Origin: Leucobacter tardus
Lineage (GTDB): Bacteria > Actinomycetota > Actinomycetes > Actinomycetales > Microbacteriaceae
Assembly: GCF_017583045.1 (NCBI RefSeq)
Contig: NZ_JAGFBF010000004.1
Coordinates: 1 to 64,000, forward strand
Direction: 5' to 3'
Length of the DNA: 64,000 nucleotides
Shown: positions 43,617 to 52,852 of the stretch, piece by piece
Position numbering within the stretch: the first letter of the stretch is position 1
Layout of the letters: each line of letters starts with the position of its first letter
The notes under the pieces: model-generated
What the model was told of the DNA's origin: nothing
What the model saw: the letters and a program-made list of their open reading frames with translations, nothing else
Databases searched by the model: none
Position numbers and translations under genes: made by a program

Positions 43617-44384
43617 TCAGTCTTCAGTGATGAGCTGCTCCACGAAGGAGGCGGTGTCCTGCCACCCGGTAACGGCGTGACAAGCGACGCCCATCGCCCG
43701 CACCGGGTAGTCGTTCCCGGCGGGATCCAGGCGGTCGCCGACGAACAGCATGTCGTCCAGTGAAATGCCCGTGTGCTCGGAGAGTTTGCGCATCCCGTAC
43801 GCCTTGTCGATGCCGCGCCTCGTGATGTCCACCGAGGTTGACCCGCCGCTGCGGACCTCCAAGTGCGGGAGCCGGTCCGCGACGGCGGCGCGCAGCGCAT
43901 TCTTCTTCGCGCCGTCCGGATCCCAGACCTGCTTCGCTGACACGGGAGCGCTCTGGCCCAGTGCGGAGAACGTGACCTGGGATCCGCGATCCTCGAGGAT
44001 CTCGCCCCACGGCTCGTGTTCCCACAGGCCCAGCCGATCGGCTTCCTCGCGGAGCGCCATCAGGGCGGCATCGCGTTCATCGGCGGTCAGATTCTCCTGG
44101 TACACCGTGTGCCACGCGGCGCGCTCGCGCCGCTCGTAGCGGGTGCCGCAGGTCGGCAGAAGGTGGAGTCGCTCCAACGATGCCTCGGTGACGTCGGGGG
44201 AGCGCTCGAGGCCGCCGACGAGCTGGGAAGCGAACTGCGCGAAGTTGCCGCCGGAGATCACCGCGACGGTCGTCCGCTCGAGGAGACCGAGCAGGGCGGC
44301 CACCATGCGGGGATCGACTGCCGACTTCGACGGAGCGAGTGTGTCGTCGAGGTCGAATGCGACCAGGAGAGGAAGCTGAGGCAT
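43617..44384 (-). CDS. HAD-IIB phosphatase (phosphomannomutase-like)
   Basis: A 255-residue HAD superfamily hydrolase. Motif I is VAFDLDDTLAPSKS near the N-terminus; the C-terminal FVGDRLDPAGNDYPVRAMG supplies motifs III/IV in the wording of the Cof/phosphomannomutase-like (HAD-IIB) group. It probably dephosphorylates a sugar phosphate. The ATG at 44384 is preferred because motif I then lies at residues 8-14; a start at 44498 adds 38 residues unlike the family. No ribosome site is strong. It is transcribed with, or just after, the GH13-like gene upstream. Confidence 0.8.
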   Translation of the reverse strand: MPQLPLLVAFDLDDTLAPSKSAVDPRMVAALLGLLERTTVAVISGGNFAQFASQLVGGLERSPDVTEASLERLHLLPTCGTRYERRERAAWHTVYQENLTADERDAALMALREEADRLGLWEHEPWGEILEDRGSQVTFSALGQSAPVSAKQVWDPDGAKKNALRAAVADRLPHLEVRSGGSTSVDITRRGIDKAYGMRKLSEHTGISLDDMLFVGDRLDPAGNDYPVRAMGVACHAVTGWQDTASFVEQLITED

Positions 44385-44424
44385 CCGCTCATTCTTCCAC
44401 AGGAGCTCACGCGAATGCGTACGC

Positions 44425-45939
44425 TCAGCCGTTGTGCAGCCAGACGGTTGTTTCGCCGCGAATGAGCGATGCGTCGCTTCGCAGCGGTCGAGTCGCACTG
44501 CTCAGCACGAGTCGGCCACGCATCTGACGCGGGAGTTCAATGGCCCGCGTGCTGAAGTTGGCGACCGCCGTCCACCCGCCGAGCCGGTCGATCCCGATGA
44601 GTTCAGGATGGCCGGTGTCGATCCATGCCAGTTCCGGGGTGTGCTGCAACGCGCGTCGCAGCGCGAGCGCACGACGGTAGAGCGCGAGTGTGGAACCGGG
44701 ATCGCCCTCCTGGCATCGCACCGACACGTCCGCGAACCACGGAGGCGGCGGAAGGTCGGTGGGGCCGCCGAACCCGAATGAGGGGCCTTCCGGAATCCAG
44801 GGGAGCGGAACGCGGTGCCCATCGCGGCCGGGAATGGACTCCCTGCCGCGGAAGAACCAGGGGTCCTGCCGCTCGTCATTACCGACGTCCGTCACCTCGT
44901 GCAATCCGAGTTCTTCGCCCTGGAAGAGGCATGCTGATCCCGGAAGTGCCAGCATGAGGAGGGTCGCAGCTCGAGCGCGCCGGAGGCCCTGAGCGTCATC
45001 GTCCGCGGCGTAGCGAGTGGGGTGGCGCTCCACAGCGTCATGGGAGAGCGACCACGAGGGCGTGGCGTCGGACGCCGCTGCTAGCGCGAGGTGTTCGCCG
45101 ATCGCCCGGCGAAAGGTATCTGCGGAGAATGGCATCGCGGCGAGATCGCAGGCGACCAGCTGCGCACAGCCCTCCGGCGGTGGAACGGGGGTTCGCGGGC
45201 CCGACTGAGCGCGGATCGCTCCGATCACGGTGCCGGGGGCGACGCCTGCGTCGAGTTCTCGCCGCCAGCATCGCGTGATGTCGTGCAGATCGCGACGGGC
45301 CCAGAACGACTCATCGGCTTCGACGCAGAACCCGTCCGCGCCGCGATCGGACCAGAAACGGAGGGTGCGCGAGAAGTCCGCGCGAACGTCGTCGTCGTCC
45401 CAGTCGAGTTCGGGGTGCTCCGCGGAGCCGCGATGACGAAACCACTGACCATCACCGACGGGTGCCCACACCGGATCTCCTTCGGCGGAGCGCTCACTGT
45501 CGGGAGGGTGTTCACCGCGTGCACCGCGCCCGTCTCGAAAGCGATACCGACCTCGAGCCCCTGATCCCGGTCCCGCCGCCACCGCCTCCCGAAACCAGGG
45601 GTGCCACTGCGACGTGCGGTCGGGAACCAACGTGAGGATCGCCCTGAGACCCGCGCCGTGCAGTCGTCCGACCAGGTCGTCGAAGTCGCCGAGCGTGCCG
45701 AGCCGCAGGTCGACATCGCGCGGATCGACCACATCGTATCCGTCATCTGTTCGGGCCGAGGGGAAGATCGGGCCGAAGCGCACCGCATCGATGCCGAGGG
45801 TGCGCAAGTACGGCACGCGAGAGCTGATTCCGCGAAGATCGCCGATCCCATTGCGGTCGGCGTCGGCGAACGCGTAGGGGAGCAGGTGGTACACGATGCA
45901 CCCCAGCCAGGGTTTTGCAGGTGTCGAGCGGTCCGACAT
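44425..45939 (-). CDS. GH13-like protein with degenerate catalytic motifs
   Basis: A 504-residue member of the alpha-amylase/alpha-glucosidase (GH13) fold: YHLLPYAFADADRNGIGDLRG near the start is the family's YQIYPRSFxDxNGDGIGDLxG. The catalytic regions are broken. Region I reads ILTLVPDRTS (residues 101-110) instead of a DLVPNHTS type; region II reads GFCVEADES (203-211) with Glu207 where the nucleophile Asp and Cys205 where the conserved Arg belong; region III has VIGAIRA (238-244) without the acid/base Glu. Region IV SHD (299-301) is intact. Probably a non-catalytic sugar binder or a much altered enzyme. ATG at 45939 has GAGGA upstream. It lies beside an ascorbate-type PTS. Confidence 0.78.
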   Translation of the reverse strand: MSDRSTPAKPWLGCIVYHLLPYAFADADRNGIGDLRGISSRVPYLRTLGIDAVRFGPIFPSARTDDGYDVVDPRDVDLRLGTLGDFDDLVGRLHGAGLRAILTLVPDRTSQWHPWFREAVAAGPGSGARGRYRFRDGRGARGEHPPDSERSAEGDPVWAPVGDGQWFRHRGSAEHPELDWDDDDVRADFSRTLRFWSDRGADGFCVEADESFWARRDLHDITRCWRRELDAGVAPGTVIGAIRAQSGPRTPVPPPEGCAQLVACDLAAMPFSADTFRRAIGEHLALAAASDATPSWSLSHDAVERHPTRYAADDDAQGLRRARAATLLMLALPGSACLFQGEELGLHEVTDVGNDERQDPWFFRGRESIPGRDGHRVPLPWIPEGPSFGFGGPTDLPPPPWFADVSVRCQEGDPGSTLALYRRALALRRALQHTPELAWIDTGHPELIGIDRLGGWTAVANFSTRAIELPRQMRGRLVLSSATRPLRSDASLIRGETTVWLHNG

Positions 45940-46016
45940 GCCATCCTCGTCGACTCGGATTCCCCACCGGCAACGCTTCGGAGCGACCGGCGGCCCACCC
46001 CAACTGGACACTGGCA

Positions 46017-46045
46017 ATAATAACCGGCCACGCGTGAATGGACAA
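46017..46045 (-). promoter_or_regulatory. Promoter of the GH13-like gene with repeats
   Basis: On this strand TTGTCC (46040-46045) and TATTAT (46017-46022) are 17 bases apart, close to the sigma-70 consensus. TGGACA and ACTGGCAA each occur twice on the other strand around it (46005 and 46039; 46010 and 46051), suggesting a two-site operator. This is the only strong consensus-type promoter in the 46 kb region. Confidence 0.55.
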
Positions 46046-46117
46046 ATGAAACTGGCAACTCGTGTGCATCCGCGCGCGGATGCGCTGAGTGAGCGATCTT
46101 CCACGCGCGCGAACGCT

Positions 46118-47656
46118 TCAGGACCGGGGAGCCGGCGGAGGAACCGGTGCGCCCTCGGGCGCGGGGATCTTCGCGTATGCCGAGGCTGCCGTCGCGGCTT
46201 CGGCGGGTTCATCCTGAGCACCGGGGCGCGGGCGACGCGGTGCCGGATCCCACCCCCGATCCACGAGCCGACGCTGCACCAGGATGGCGGCGCCCAGCAC
46301 GATGAGGCCGATCACGACGATCAGGACGAGGCCGCCGACCGCACCGATCCGTGCTGCGGAGCCGATCGCCAAGCCGAACCACCCGAAGTCCGCATCGCCG
46401 AAGGTCGTGTTCTCGCCTCCGAACGCGCCGAGCACGGAGAGCAGGAAGGCGGGCAGGAAAGTGATGATCAGTCCGTTCACGAACCCGCCGACGAGCGCGC
46501 CGCGTCGGCCGCCGGTCGCGTTGCCGTACACTCCGGCCGCGCCGCCCGTGAAGAAGTGGGGAACCAGGCCGGGGAGGATCAGCGCGATGCCGAAGGCCGG
46601 GTTCAACCAGGTGGAGAGGATGACGAGTCCGACGAGTCCACCGCCGAAGCTGGAGATGAAGCCGATGAGCACGGCGTTCTGAGCGTACGGGAACACGATA
46701 GGGGCGTCGAGAGCGGGAATCGCCCCGGGCACGACCTTGGCCGCAATGCCCTGGAAGGCGGGAACGAGCTCGCCCAGGATCGTGCGCACGCCGAAGAGGA
46801 TCACCGCGACCGCGACGCCGAACTGCAGGCCGTAGGTGACGGAGGTCATGAGGTAGTTGCCCACGTTCTCCGCTCCTCCGTCGAACGCCTGGAACGCGAC
46901 GTCGGTGCCGGCGCGCACCATGAAGAGCACGGCGAGGATCACGTACATGATCGCCATGGAGAGTGCCGTCGCGACCATGGAGTCGCGGAGGAAGCGCAGT
47001 CCCTCGGGCAGTTTGAGGTCCTCGGTGGAGGGGCTCTTTCCGCCGACCAGCCTGCCCGCGGCTCCCGCGGCGATGTACCCGGCGGTTCCGAAGTGACCGA
47101 TCGCGATGCTGTCGTCACCCGTGATCCGGCGGGTCCACGGGTGCGCGAGAGCCGGCAGCGACACCATCAGGATCCCGAGCAACAGCGCCCCGACCCCGAC
47201 GACGACCGCTCCGCTGTACCCCGCGGTCGCGAGAATGATGGTCAGCATCGTCGCCATGAAGAGCACGTGATGCCCGGTCAGGAAGACGTACCTGAGCGGG
47301 GTGAACCGAGCGAGCACGAGCGAGAACACGAAGCCGAGGATCATGAGCCACGCGACCTGGCCCCCGAACTCCGCCTGGGCGATCCCGGCGATCGCCTCGT
47401 TGGTCGGCACCACACCCCGAGCGCCGGTCGCGCCCTGGATCATGACGCCGAGCGGTTCGAGCGAGGCGACGACGAGCGTCGCACCGGCGCCGATCAGCAG
47501 GAAGCCGAGGGTGGCCTTGATCGCTCCGCCGACCACCTGTCCGCTGCTCTTCCGCAGCGCGATCAGGCCGACCGCGGTGATGATGCCGATGAGGAACGCG
47601 GGCACCGAGAGGATCTCGTTGACCAGGAACTCCGCGATTGCAATAAGCCAGTCCAT
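46118..47656 (-). CDS. PTS ascorbate-type transporter subunit IIC
   Basis: Membrane permease of the L-ascorbate (UlaA) PTS family, 512 residues with about 11 helices. Family landmarks: VNEILSVPAFLIGIITAVGL near the start, LTGHHVLFMATML, and GHFGTAGYIAAGAAGRLVGG. The C-terminus ends in a Pro/Ala-rich cytoplasmic tail of about 45 residues. ATG at 47656, 10 bases after the IIAB gene on the same strand, so the two form an operon. A substrate other than ascorbate is possible; no ascorbate catabolic genes are near. Confidence 0.85.
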   Translation of the reverse strand: MDWLIAIAEFLVNEILSVPAFLIGIITAVGLIALRKSSGQVVGGAIKATLGFLLIGAGATLVVASLEPLGVMIQGATGARGVVPTNEAIAGIAQAEFGGQVAWLMILGFVFSLVLARFTPLRYVFLTGHHVLFMATMLTIILATAGYSGAVVVGVGALLLGILMVSLPALAHPWTRRITGDDSIAIGHFGTAGYIAAGAAGRLVGGKSPSTEDLKLPEGLRFLRDSMVATALSMAIMYVILAVLFMVRAGTDVAFQAFDGGAENVGNYLMTSVTYGLQFGVAVAVILFGVRTILGELVPAFQGIAAKVVPGAIPALDAPIVFPYAQNAVLIGFISSFGGGLVGLVILSTWLNPAFGIALILPGLVPHFFTGGAAGVYGNATGGRRGALVGGFVNGLIITFLPAFLLSVLGAFGGENTTFGDADFGWFGLAIGSAARIGAVGGLVLIVVIGLIVLGAAILVQRRLVDRGWDPAPRRPRPGAQDEPAEAATAASAYAKIPAPEGAPVPPPAPRS

Positions 47657-47666
47657 GATGTCCCTG

Positions 47667-48485
47667 TCAGATGTCGTATGCGTCGCGCAAAGCTGCGTCG
47701 ACCTCGTCGGTGCTGGTGAAATTGGAGATGACTTTGACGGGGATCCCGACATCGCCGAGCGTGCGAGCGATCTCCCCGGAGGTCAAGATGAGGTCGGCGT
47801 CCTTCGACTTGCCGCGCGCTGAGATGGTGTCGGTCGCCTCTACCGAGAGGAACGGACTCCATCCCCAACGATCGAGCACCTGTTCGAGGGTGTTCTTGAG
47901 GAACAGACTCGTGCCGAGGCCGTTGCCGCACACCGTGAGGATGTGATTCCGCGTGCGTGCCGTCGATCGGGCCTGGCTCGGCTCGTCGGTTCCCGCCGAT
48001 TGCCGAGACGAGTCCGCGTGATCGTCCGCGCGCAGCGGCTCACCACCGAGCGCGCGCAGGAAGTCCTCGGGAGCCTGGGCGTCTGCGAGGGCGCGACGCG
48101 TGTCCGAGTCGCCGAGGATCCCGGCGAGCTGCCGCATCGCATCCATGTGATCGGATGAATCGCTCGCTGCGAGTGCCGCCACCAGCGATACCGGATCATT
48201 GGTGGTGTGGCCGAACGCGACCGGCGTTCGCAGGCGGAGCCACGACATTCCGGTGCGGTGCACGTCGCCATCGGCGCGAGCGTGCGCGAAAGCGAAACCG
48301 GGCGCGACGACGATGTACGGGCCGTTCGCCTCGACGTTCCGCACCATCGACTCGCTATACGCCGCGTCGCTCACCCCTGCGGTCTCCAACAGCTTGCCAG
48401 CGGCGCGTATCGCTTCGCGCCAGTCGCCGGCGTCTGCGTCGAGAACGATCGATGAGGGTGCGGTGAGATCGTACAGCGTGGGCAT
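47667..48485 (-). CDS. PTS ascorbate-type fused IIA-IIB subunit
   Basis: A 272-residue fusion of two cytoplasmic PTS phosphotransfer domains. The IIA part (1-150) carries the phosphorylated His68 in PGFAFAHARADGDV; a polar linker (155-180) follows; the IIB part has Cys186 in ILTVCGNGLGTS, the phosphocysteine site. In E. coli these are separate (UlaC, UlaB). A TATCCT box (complement of 48492-48497) ends six bases before the ATG at 48485, so the operon transcript is probably leaderless. A reading from 48797 would add 104 residues without family match. Confidence 0.85.
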   Translation of the reverse strand: MPTLYDLTAPSSIVLDADAGDWREAIRAAGKLLETAGVSDAAYSESMVRNVEANGPYIVVAPGFAFAHARADGDVHRTGMSWLRLRTPVAFGHTTNDPVSLVAALAASDSSDHMDAMRQLAGILGDSDTRRALADAQAPEDFLRALGGEPLRADDHADSSRQSAGTDEPSQARSTARTRNHILTVCGNGLGTSLFLKNTLEQVLDRWGWSPFLSVEATDTISARGKSKDADLILTSGEIARTLGDVGIPVKVISNFTSTDEVDAALRDAYDI

Positions 48486-48594
48486 CACAGCAGGATATCG
48501 TGCGCGATGACGCCGTCGTGCGCCTCGATCGTCATGAGAGGCGCATCGGCGCTGCCCGGCAGCTGGAAGCAACCGGCGAAACCACTGGGGATGC

Positions 48595-48624
48595 TTGACA
48601 CTGTCGTTGCCGAGGCCGAAGCAT
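48595..48624 (+). promoter_or_regulatory. Promoter of the antitoxin-like gene
   Basis: TTGACA (48595-48600), an exact -35 consensus, is 18 bases from AAGCAT (48619-48624), which ends six bases before the ATG at 48631. The geometry predicts a leaderless mRNA. Confidence 0.45.
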
Positions 48625-48630
48625 GTTCCC

Positions 48631-48879
48631 ATGGGACTGGGAAAAATCGTGAAGACCGTCAAGACGCTCGCCAACGATCCGAAGGTGCAGCAGCACCTGA
48701 AATCGGAGAAGGCGGAGCAGATCAGCGATTCCGTGCTCGACAAAGCCGCGGGAGCCGCGAACAAGGTGACGGGAGGCAAGCACGAGGAGAAGATCACGCG
48801 GGCGCGGGACGCCGCGGATCGAGCGATCGGGACCGACGATGACCCGGATGCGCGTCCGGGCAGCGCGCCGAAACAGTAA
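48631..48879 (+). CDS. MT0933-like antitoxin family protein
   Basis: An 82-residue, charged helical protein. The segment AEQISDSVLDKAAGAANKVTG and the KITRARDAADRAIG helix resemble the MT0933 (Rv0909) antitoxin family. No toxin gene is adjacent: the next gene is a convergent BenE permease, so it is an orphan and may have another role. ATG at 48631, six bases after an AAGCAT box. Confidence 0.55.
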   Translation: MGLGKIVKTVKTLANDPKVQQHLKSEKAEQISDSVLDKAAGAANKVTGGKHEEKITRARDAADRAIGTDDDPDARPGSAPKQ

Positions 48880-48887
48880 GCCGCGCG

Positions 48888-50066
48888 TCACACCCCCGTT
48901 GCGGGTCGCCCGCTGCGCAGGACCCCTCGCGTGACGAGTCCGAGGAGCAGCGCCCAGAAGGCTGCGCCGATGCCCCACACGGTGATCCCCGATGCCGCCA
49001 CGAGGAGCGTCAGGGCGCAGGCGACGCGATCAGCGGTATGCGCCCACGCGCTCTGCACCGCGGAGGCCAGGGTGCCGATGAGCGCGAGTCCGGCGACCGC
49101 GGGGATGAGTCCGCCCGGGGCGGCGAGCGCGACCGTGGAGACGGCTGCGGCTCCGACCGCGAGGGGCACGTAGAATCCGCCGGCCCAAGCGGCACTGCGC
49201 CAGCGGCGCGCGAACGGCACACCGCTGTCGGGGCCCGCGGCGAGTGCAGCGCTGATGGCGGCGAGATTGATCGCGTGCCCCCCGAACAGTGCGGCCGTCG
49301 CGGAGCCGATCCCGGTCGTGATCAGGGCTGGACGCCACGGGGCGGTGTAACCGAACGATTGCAGCACGGCGGCACCCGAGACGTTCTGCGACGCCATCGT
49401 GACGATGTAGAGCGGGAGCGCGAGGCCCAGAACGGCCTGCCACGAGAACGTGGGCAGGACGAGAGCGAGCGACGGCGCCCACCGGATCTCGGCGGCGTCC
49501 GCCGCCCCGGTGGCGAACGCGATGCCGATGACCACCAACGCAGCGCCGAACGCCACGGGCACGGCCCATCGAGCCCAGAATCGCACGCCGAGCAGCCAGA
49601 CGAGGGCGACGGGGAGGATCACCGCAGGGCTGGACACCGCCGCCTCGATCGGTACGAGGCACAGCGGTATGAGCACGCCCGCGAGCATGGCCTGTGCGAT
49701 GCCCGCGGGGATCCGCGACATCAATCGACCGAGGAACGGCCAGAGCCCCGTCAGCACGAAGAGCGCTCCGCAGATCATGAATGCGCCGACCGCGTCGGAG
49801 AATCCGCCGGGCAGCCCGCCCGAACCCGCGAGTACGGCGGCGCCCGGCGTCGACCAGGCGAGGGACACCGGGACCCGATACCGCAGCGAGAGCACCAGAC
49901 CGCCGAGGCCGACCACCAGACACAGGGCGCCGAGACCTGAAGCCGACTGGGTTGCGGACGCGCCCACCGCTTGCAGTCCGGTCAGTACCACCGCGAATGA
50001 GGCGGTGAAGCCGACGGCGGTGGTGACGAACCCGGCTCCTACTTCGTTCGCGTGCACACCTTCCAT
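48888..50066 (-). CDS. Benzoate/H+ symporter BenE family protein
   Basis: A 392-residue membrane protein with about 12 helices, belonging to the BenE transporter family. VGFTASFAVVLTGLQAVGAS starts the protein, SQNVSGAAVLQSFGY and GGHAINLAAISAAL are the typical central motifs (family NxPGxxVL and GxxxxNLAAI). ATG at 50066; a start at 50132 would overlap the upstream regulator gene. It lies 16 bases after the frameshifted PucR gene on the same strand, so the regulator-permease pair was an operon. Substrate unknown (aromatic acid or purine-like compound). Confidence 0.82.
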   Translation of the reverse strand: MEGVHANEVGAGFVTTAVGFTASFAVVLTGLQAVGASATQSASGLGALCLVVGLGGLVLSLRYRVPVSLAWSTPGAAVLAGSGGLPGGFSDAVGAFMICGALFVLTGLWPFLGRLMSRIPAGIAQAMLAGVLIPLCLVPIEAAVSSPAVILPVALVWLLGVRFWARWAVPVAFGAALVVIGIAFATGAADAAEIRWAPSLALVLPTFSWQAVLGLALPLYIVTMASQNVSGAAVLQSFGYTAPWRPALITTGIGSATAALFGGHAINLAAISAALAAGPDSGVPFARRWRSAAWAGGFYVPLAVGAAAVSTVALAAPGGLIPAVAGLALIGTLASAVQSAWAHTADRVACALTLLVAASGITVWGIGAAFWALLLGLVTRGVLRSGRPATGV

Positions 50067-50082
50067 TATGGCGAGTTCGCGC

Positions 50083-51524
50083 CTACAGAGCGGACTCGCC
50101 CAGACCCCGGAGCGCCATCCACGCGGTGGCACGGTCGTCCGCTCGTTCGAGGGAGAGGCCGGTCAGCTCCTCGATGCGGGACAGACGTGCGGCGAGGGTT
50201 TGCCGGTGCATTTCGAGATCGCGAGCACTCGCGCGGTGCTGCCCGTTCGACGCGAGGAAGACGCGCAGCACACGCAGGAGCTCACCGTGCGCTCCCGAGG
50301 CATCGCGCAACGGGTCGAGCACGCGTACGAGCGCGGCGCGACCCGTGTCAGTGCTCCCAGCACGAACTCGACCGAGGGCAGGCGCGCGTACCGCACCACG
50401 ATCTCGTTCTCGGCGAGCGCCGTCTCGAGCGCCTGCCGCGCTTGGACCGCGGTGTCGGCGAGCGCGTCGACGGCGGCCGGTTCGCCCACCCCGATGTGGA
50501 GCCGTCGCCCGGCGAACGGGGTGAGGTTCTCCACGCGCTCGGTCAGGGCCTCGATCAGGTCGCTGCGGACGAAGCCCAGCATGCGCGCGGGTGACGACGA
50601 GAACACGTACTCCGCTCCCAGCTCGTCGAGCCAGCGGCGCAGCAGCCGATCGGCATCGATCGTGCGGGTCCTCGAGCCGAGCGCGAAGCCGGTGAGGGTG
50701 GGATCGTGGACGCCCCATCGGCGCAGTAGGCCCAGCGCGGCGGGCCCGCCCGCGAGGAGGGTGTTCATCAGCGCCTCCCTACCGAGCTCTTCGGTGGTCG
50801 ACGAATCATGCGAGCGCAGCAGGAGATCGAAGAGTTCAGCCGCGAGGGAGGCGAGATCGCGGGCGTGGCTCGTCGTCCCCGAACGCGTCGAAATCACGAG
50901 GGATCCGGCACGATCCCGATCGGAGCCGACCTGGTGCAGTTGCAAGCCGTCGTGCCGGATCCGCACGGGACGTCCGAGGGCTACCGCGGTGGCATCCGCG
51001 AGGTGCAGCCGCCCGGCACCGGCGCTCGTAATCAGTTGACCCTGCGCGTCGAGGAGCACGGCCCAACCGGTGATGCGATGCGCGAGTTCGGAGATCACGG
51101 CGCTCGCGCCACCGCGTCTGGCCGCCTGCGTGAGCACCTTCATGCCGGCCGACACCAGACGGTCCGCAGCGGCGCGGTCTTCGGAGACGAGTGCCGAAAG
51201 CGTTGCGTGCAGCGCCTCGCCAGTGAGGCGGCACCCGGTGATCGCGCTGATTCCCACGGCTTGCAGCCGCGCGCTCACCTGCTCGCCCGCCCGGTCGGTC
51301 ACGAGCACCACACGGTCGAGGACCGCGGCTTCCTCGGGGACCGATTGACGGCGCGCGAGCAGTTCGTCGAGGTCTCCGGTGGCCAAGATCGCGTACCCCG
51401 GATGGCCGCCCACCACGATCTCCGAGAGTCGGGCCACGCTCTCGACTGGAACGCGCGCGGTGATCCCTCCGGTGACGAGGGTGCCGCCGACGGCGCGAGC
51501 CGCTGCCGAGAGAGTGATGGGCAC
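50083..51524 (-). pseudogene. PucR family regulator, frameshifted
   Basis: The N-terminal part (from the GTG at 51524) reads in one frame as a PucR-type regulator, through LAENEIVVRYARLPSVEF, up to about 50360. The expected C-terminal PucR HTH (ELLRVLRVFLASNGQHRASA, then LEMHRQTLAARLSRIEELTG) lies in another frame, ending at 50083. One missing base between about 50345 and 50360 would restore a protein of about 480 residues. Without the HTH the product could not bind DNA. A sequencing error is possible, but the neighbouring permease is also broken. TACATT precedes the GTG by six bases. Confidence 0.8.
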
Positions 51525-51590
51525 GTGCGTAATGTACCAAATGTTGATTCTTCGTGTTGTTTATCGCCATCTGGTGCAGTGACAGGACGT

Positions 51591-51608
51591 GGTCGGGCTC
51601 CGTAGCAT
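51591..51608 (+). promoter_or_regulatory. Probable promoter of the alcohol dehydrogenase gene
   Basis: TAGCAT near 51603 is preceded by GTGACA about 18 bases upstream, giving a leader of about 65 bases to the GAAGGAG ribosome site. The region between the divergent PucR and dehydrogenase genes holds no further clear operator. Confidence 0.3.
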
Positions 51609-51677
51609 CTGGCAGGAGCGTCGAACGGTCCTGGCCGGATCGAGCGATGCGTGCACACCACGACGAAGGAGTTTCAG

Positions 51678-52781
51678 ATGCAGGCGGTAGTGTTCCGGGA
51701 TCCCGACAGCCCCGTAGAGGTTGTCGATGCGCACCTGGCCGGTCCTCGTGCGGGGGAGGTGCGGGTGAAGATCGCCGCCGCAGGCGTCTGCCACTCCGAC
51801 CTGCACGTCAAACGCGGGGAGTGGGACGCGCCCGCCCCGCTCGTCATGGGCCACGAGGGATCAGGCGTCGTCGTCGAACTCGGCGCAGGCGTCACCTCGC
51901 TCGCCGAGGGCGACCACGTGGTGCTGAGCTGGGTGCCGCCGTGCGGTGAGTGCCGATACTGCCAGCAGGGCCACGAGGCCCGCTGCCAGAAGGTCGTCGA
52001 CGTGAACAACGCGAACGGTTCGCTGTTCGACGGCACGTCGCGCCTGTCGAGCGCAGAGTCGGGCGAGGCGCTGCACCACTACCTCAGCGTGTCATCCTTC
52101 GCCGAAGAAGTCGTGGTGCCGGTCTCGGGTGCCATCAAGGTGCGCGATGACGCGCCGCTCGACGTCATCTCGGTCGTGGGGTGCGCCGTCGCAACCGGCG
52201 TGGGAGCGGTGTTGAACACTGCGGCGGTCGAACCCGGCGCGATCGTCGCCGTTATCGGATGCGGGGGCGTGGGTCTCAACGTCGTGCAAGGTGCGAAGCT
52301 CGCGGGAGCCGAGCGGATCGTCGCGATCGACGTCGTCGAATCCAAGACGGCGATGGCGATGCAGTTCGGGGCGACCGATCGCATCGATGCCTCGCAGTCC
52401 GACGCGGTCGCGCAGCTGCGCGCGCTCATTCCCGACGGCGTCGACTACGCCTTCGACGCGATCGGTCGCACGACGACGACCGAGCAGGCGGTGCAGATGC
52501 TGGGGCTCGGAGGCGCGGCCGTGATCGTCGGCCTCCCGCCGACCGGTGCGAAGGCCTCGTTCGAGCCCCTCGTTCTGGCAGAGGCGGACCAGCGGATCCT
52601 CGGATCGAACTACGGGTCCGTTCGACCCTCCATCGACATCCCCGCGCTCGTCGACCGCTACATGGACGGGCAGCTGAAGCTCGATCCGCTCATCTCGGGT
52701 CGGCGTCCGCTGAGCGAGGCGGCTGCAGCGCTCGACGACCTCGAGGCCGGCGGCGTGCTGCGCACCCTGCTCATTCCTTGA
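51678..52781 (+). CDS. Zinc-dependent alcohol dehydrogenase
   Basis: Medium-chain NAD(P)-dependent dehydrogenase, 367 residues, of the class III/AdhC type. Catalytic zinc ligands in GVCHSDLHV and GHEGSG; the four structural-zinc cysteines in CGECRYCQQGHEARC; the cofactor loop VIGCGGVGLNVVQGA. ATG at 51678 has GAAGGAG six bases upstream; a reading from 51651 is rejected. Substrate could be an aryl or alkyl alcohol. It remains intact between two broken genes. Confidence 0.88.
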   Translation: MQAVVFRDPDSPVEVVDAHLAGPRAGEVRVKIAAAGVCHSDLHVKRGEWDAPAPLVMGHEGSGVVVELGAGVTSLAEGDHVVLSWVPPCGECRYCQQGHEARCQKVVDVNNANGSLFDGTSRLSSAESGEALHHYLSVSSFAEEVVVPVSGAIKVRDDAPLDVISVVGCAVATGVGAVLNTAAVEPGAIVAVIGCGGVGLNVVQGAKLAGAERIVAIDVVESKTAMAMQFGATDRIDASQSDAVAQLRALIPDGVDYAFDAIGRTTTTEQAVQMLGLGGAAVIVGLPPTGAKASFEPLVLAEADQRILGSNYGSVRPSIDIPALVDRYMDGQLKLDPLISGRRPLSEAAAALDDLEAGGVLRTLLIP

Positions 52782-52852
52782 CTCGCCGCCCCCTTCCACT
52801 CCTGCGGATCCCTCCGCTTCGGATCCACCCACTCAGAGGAGAGTGACGTCCT

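Noticed and set aside
48631..50066. Toxin-antitoxin pair formed by the antitoxin-like gene and BenE
   Set aside because: The neighbour is a convergent 12-helix permease, not a toxin.
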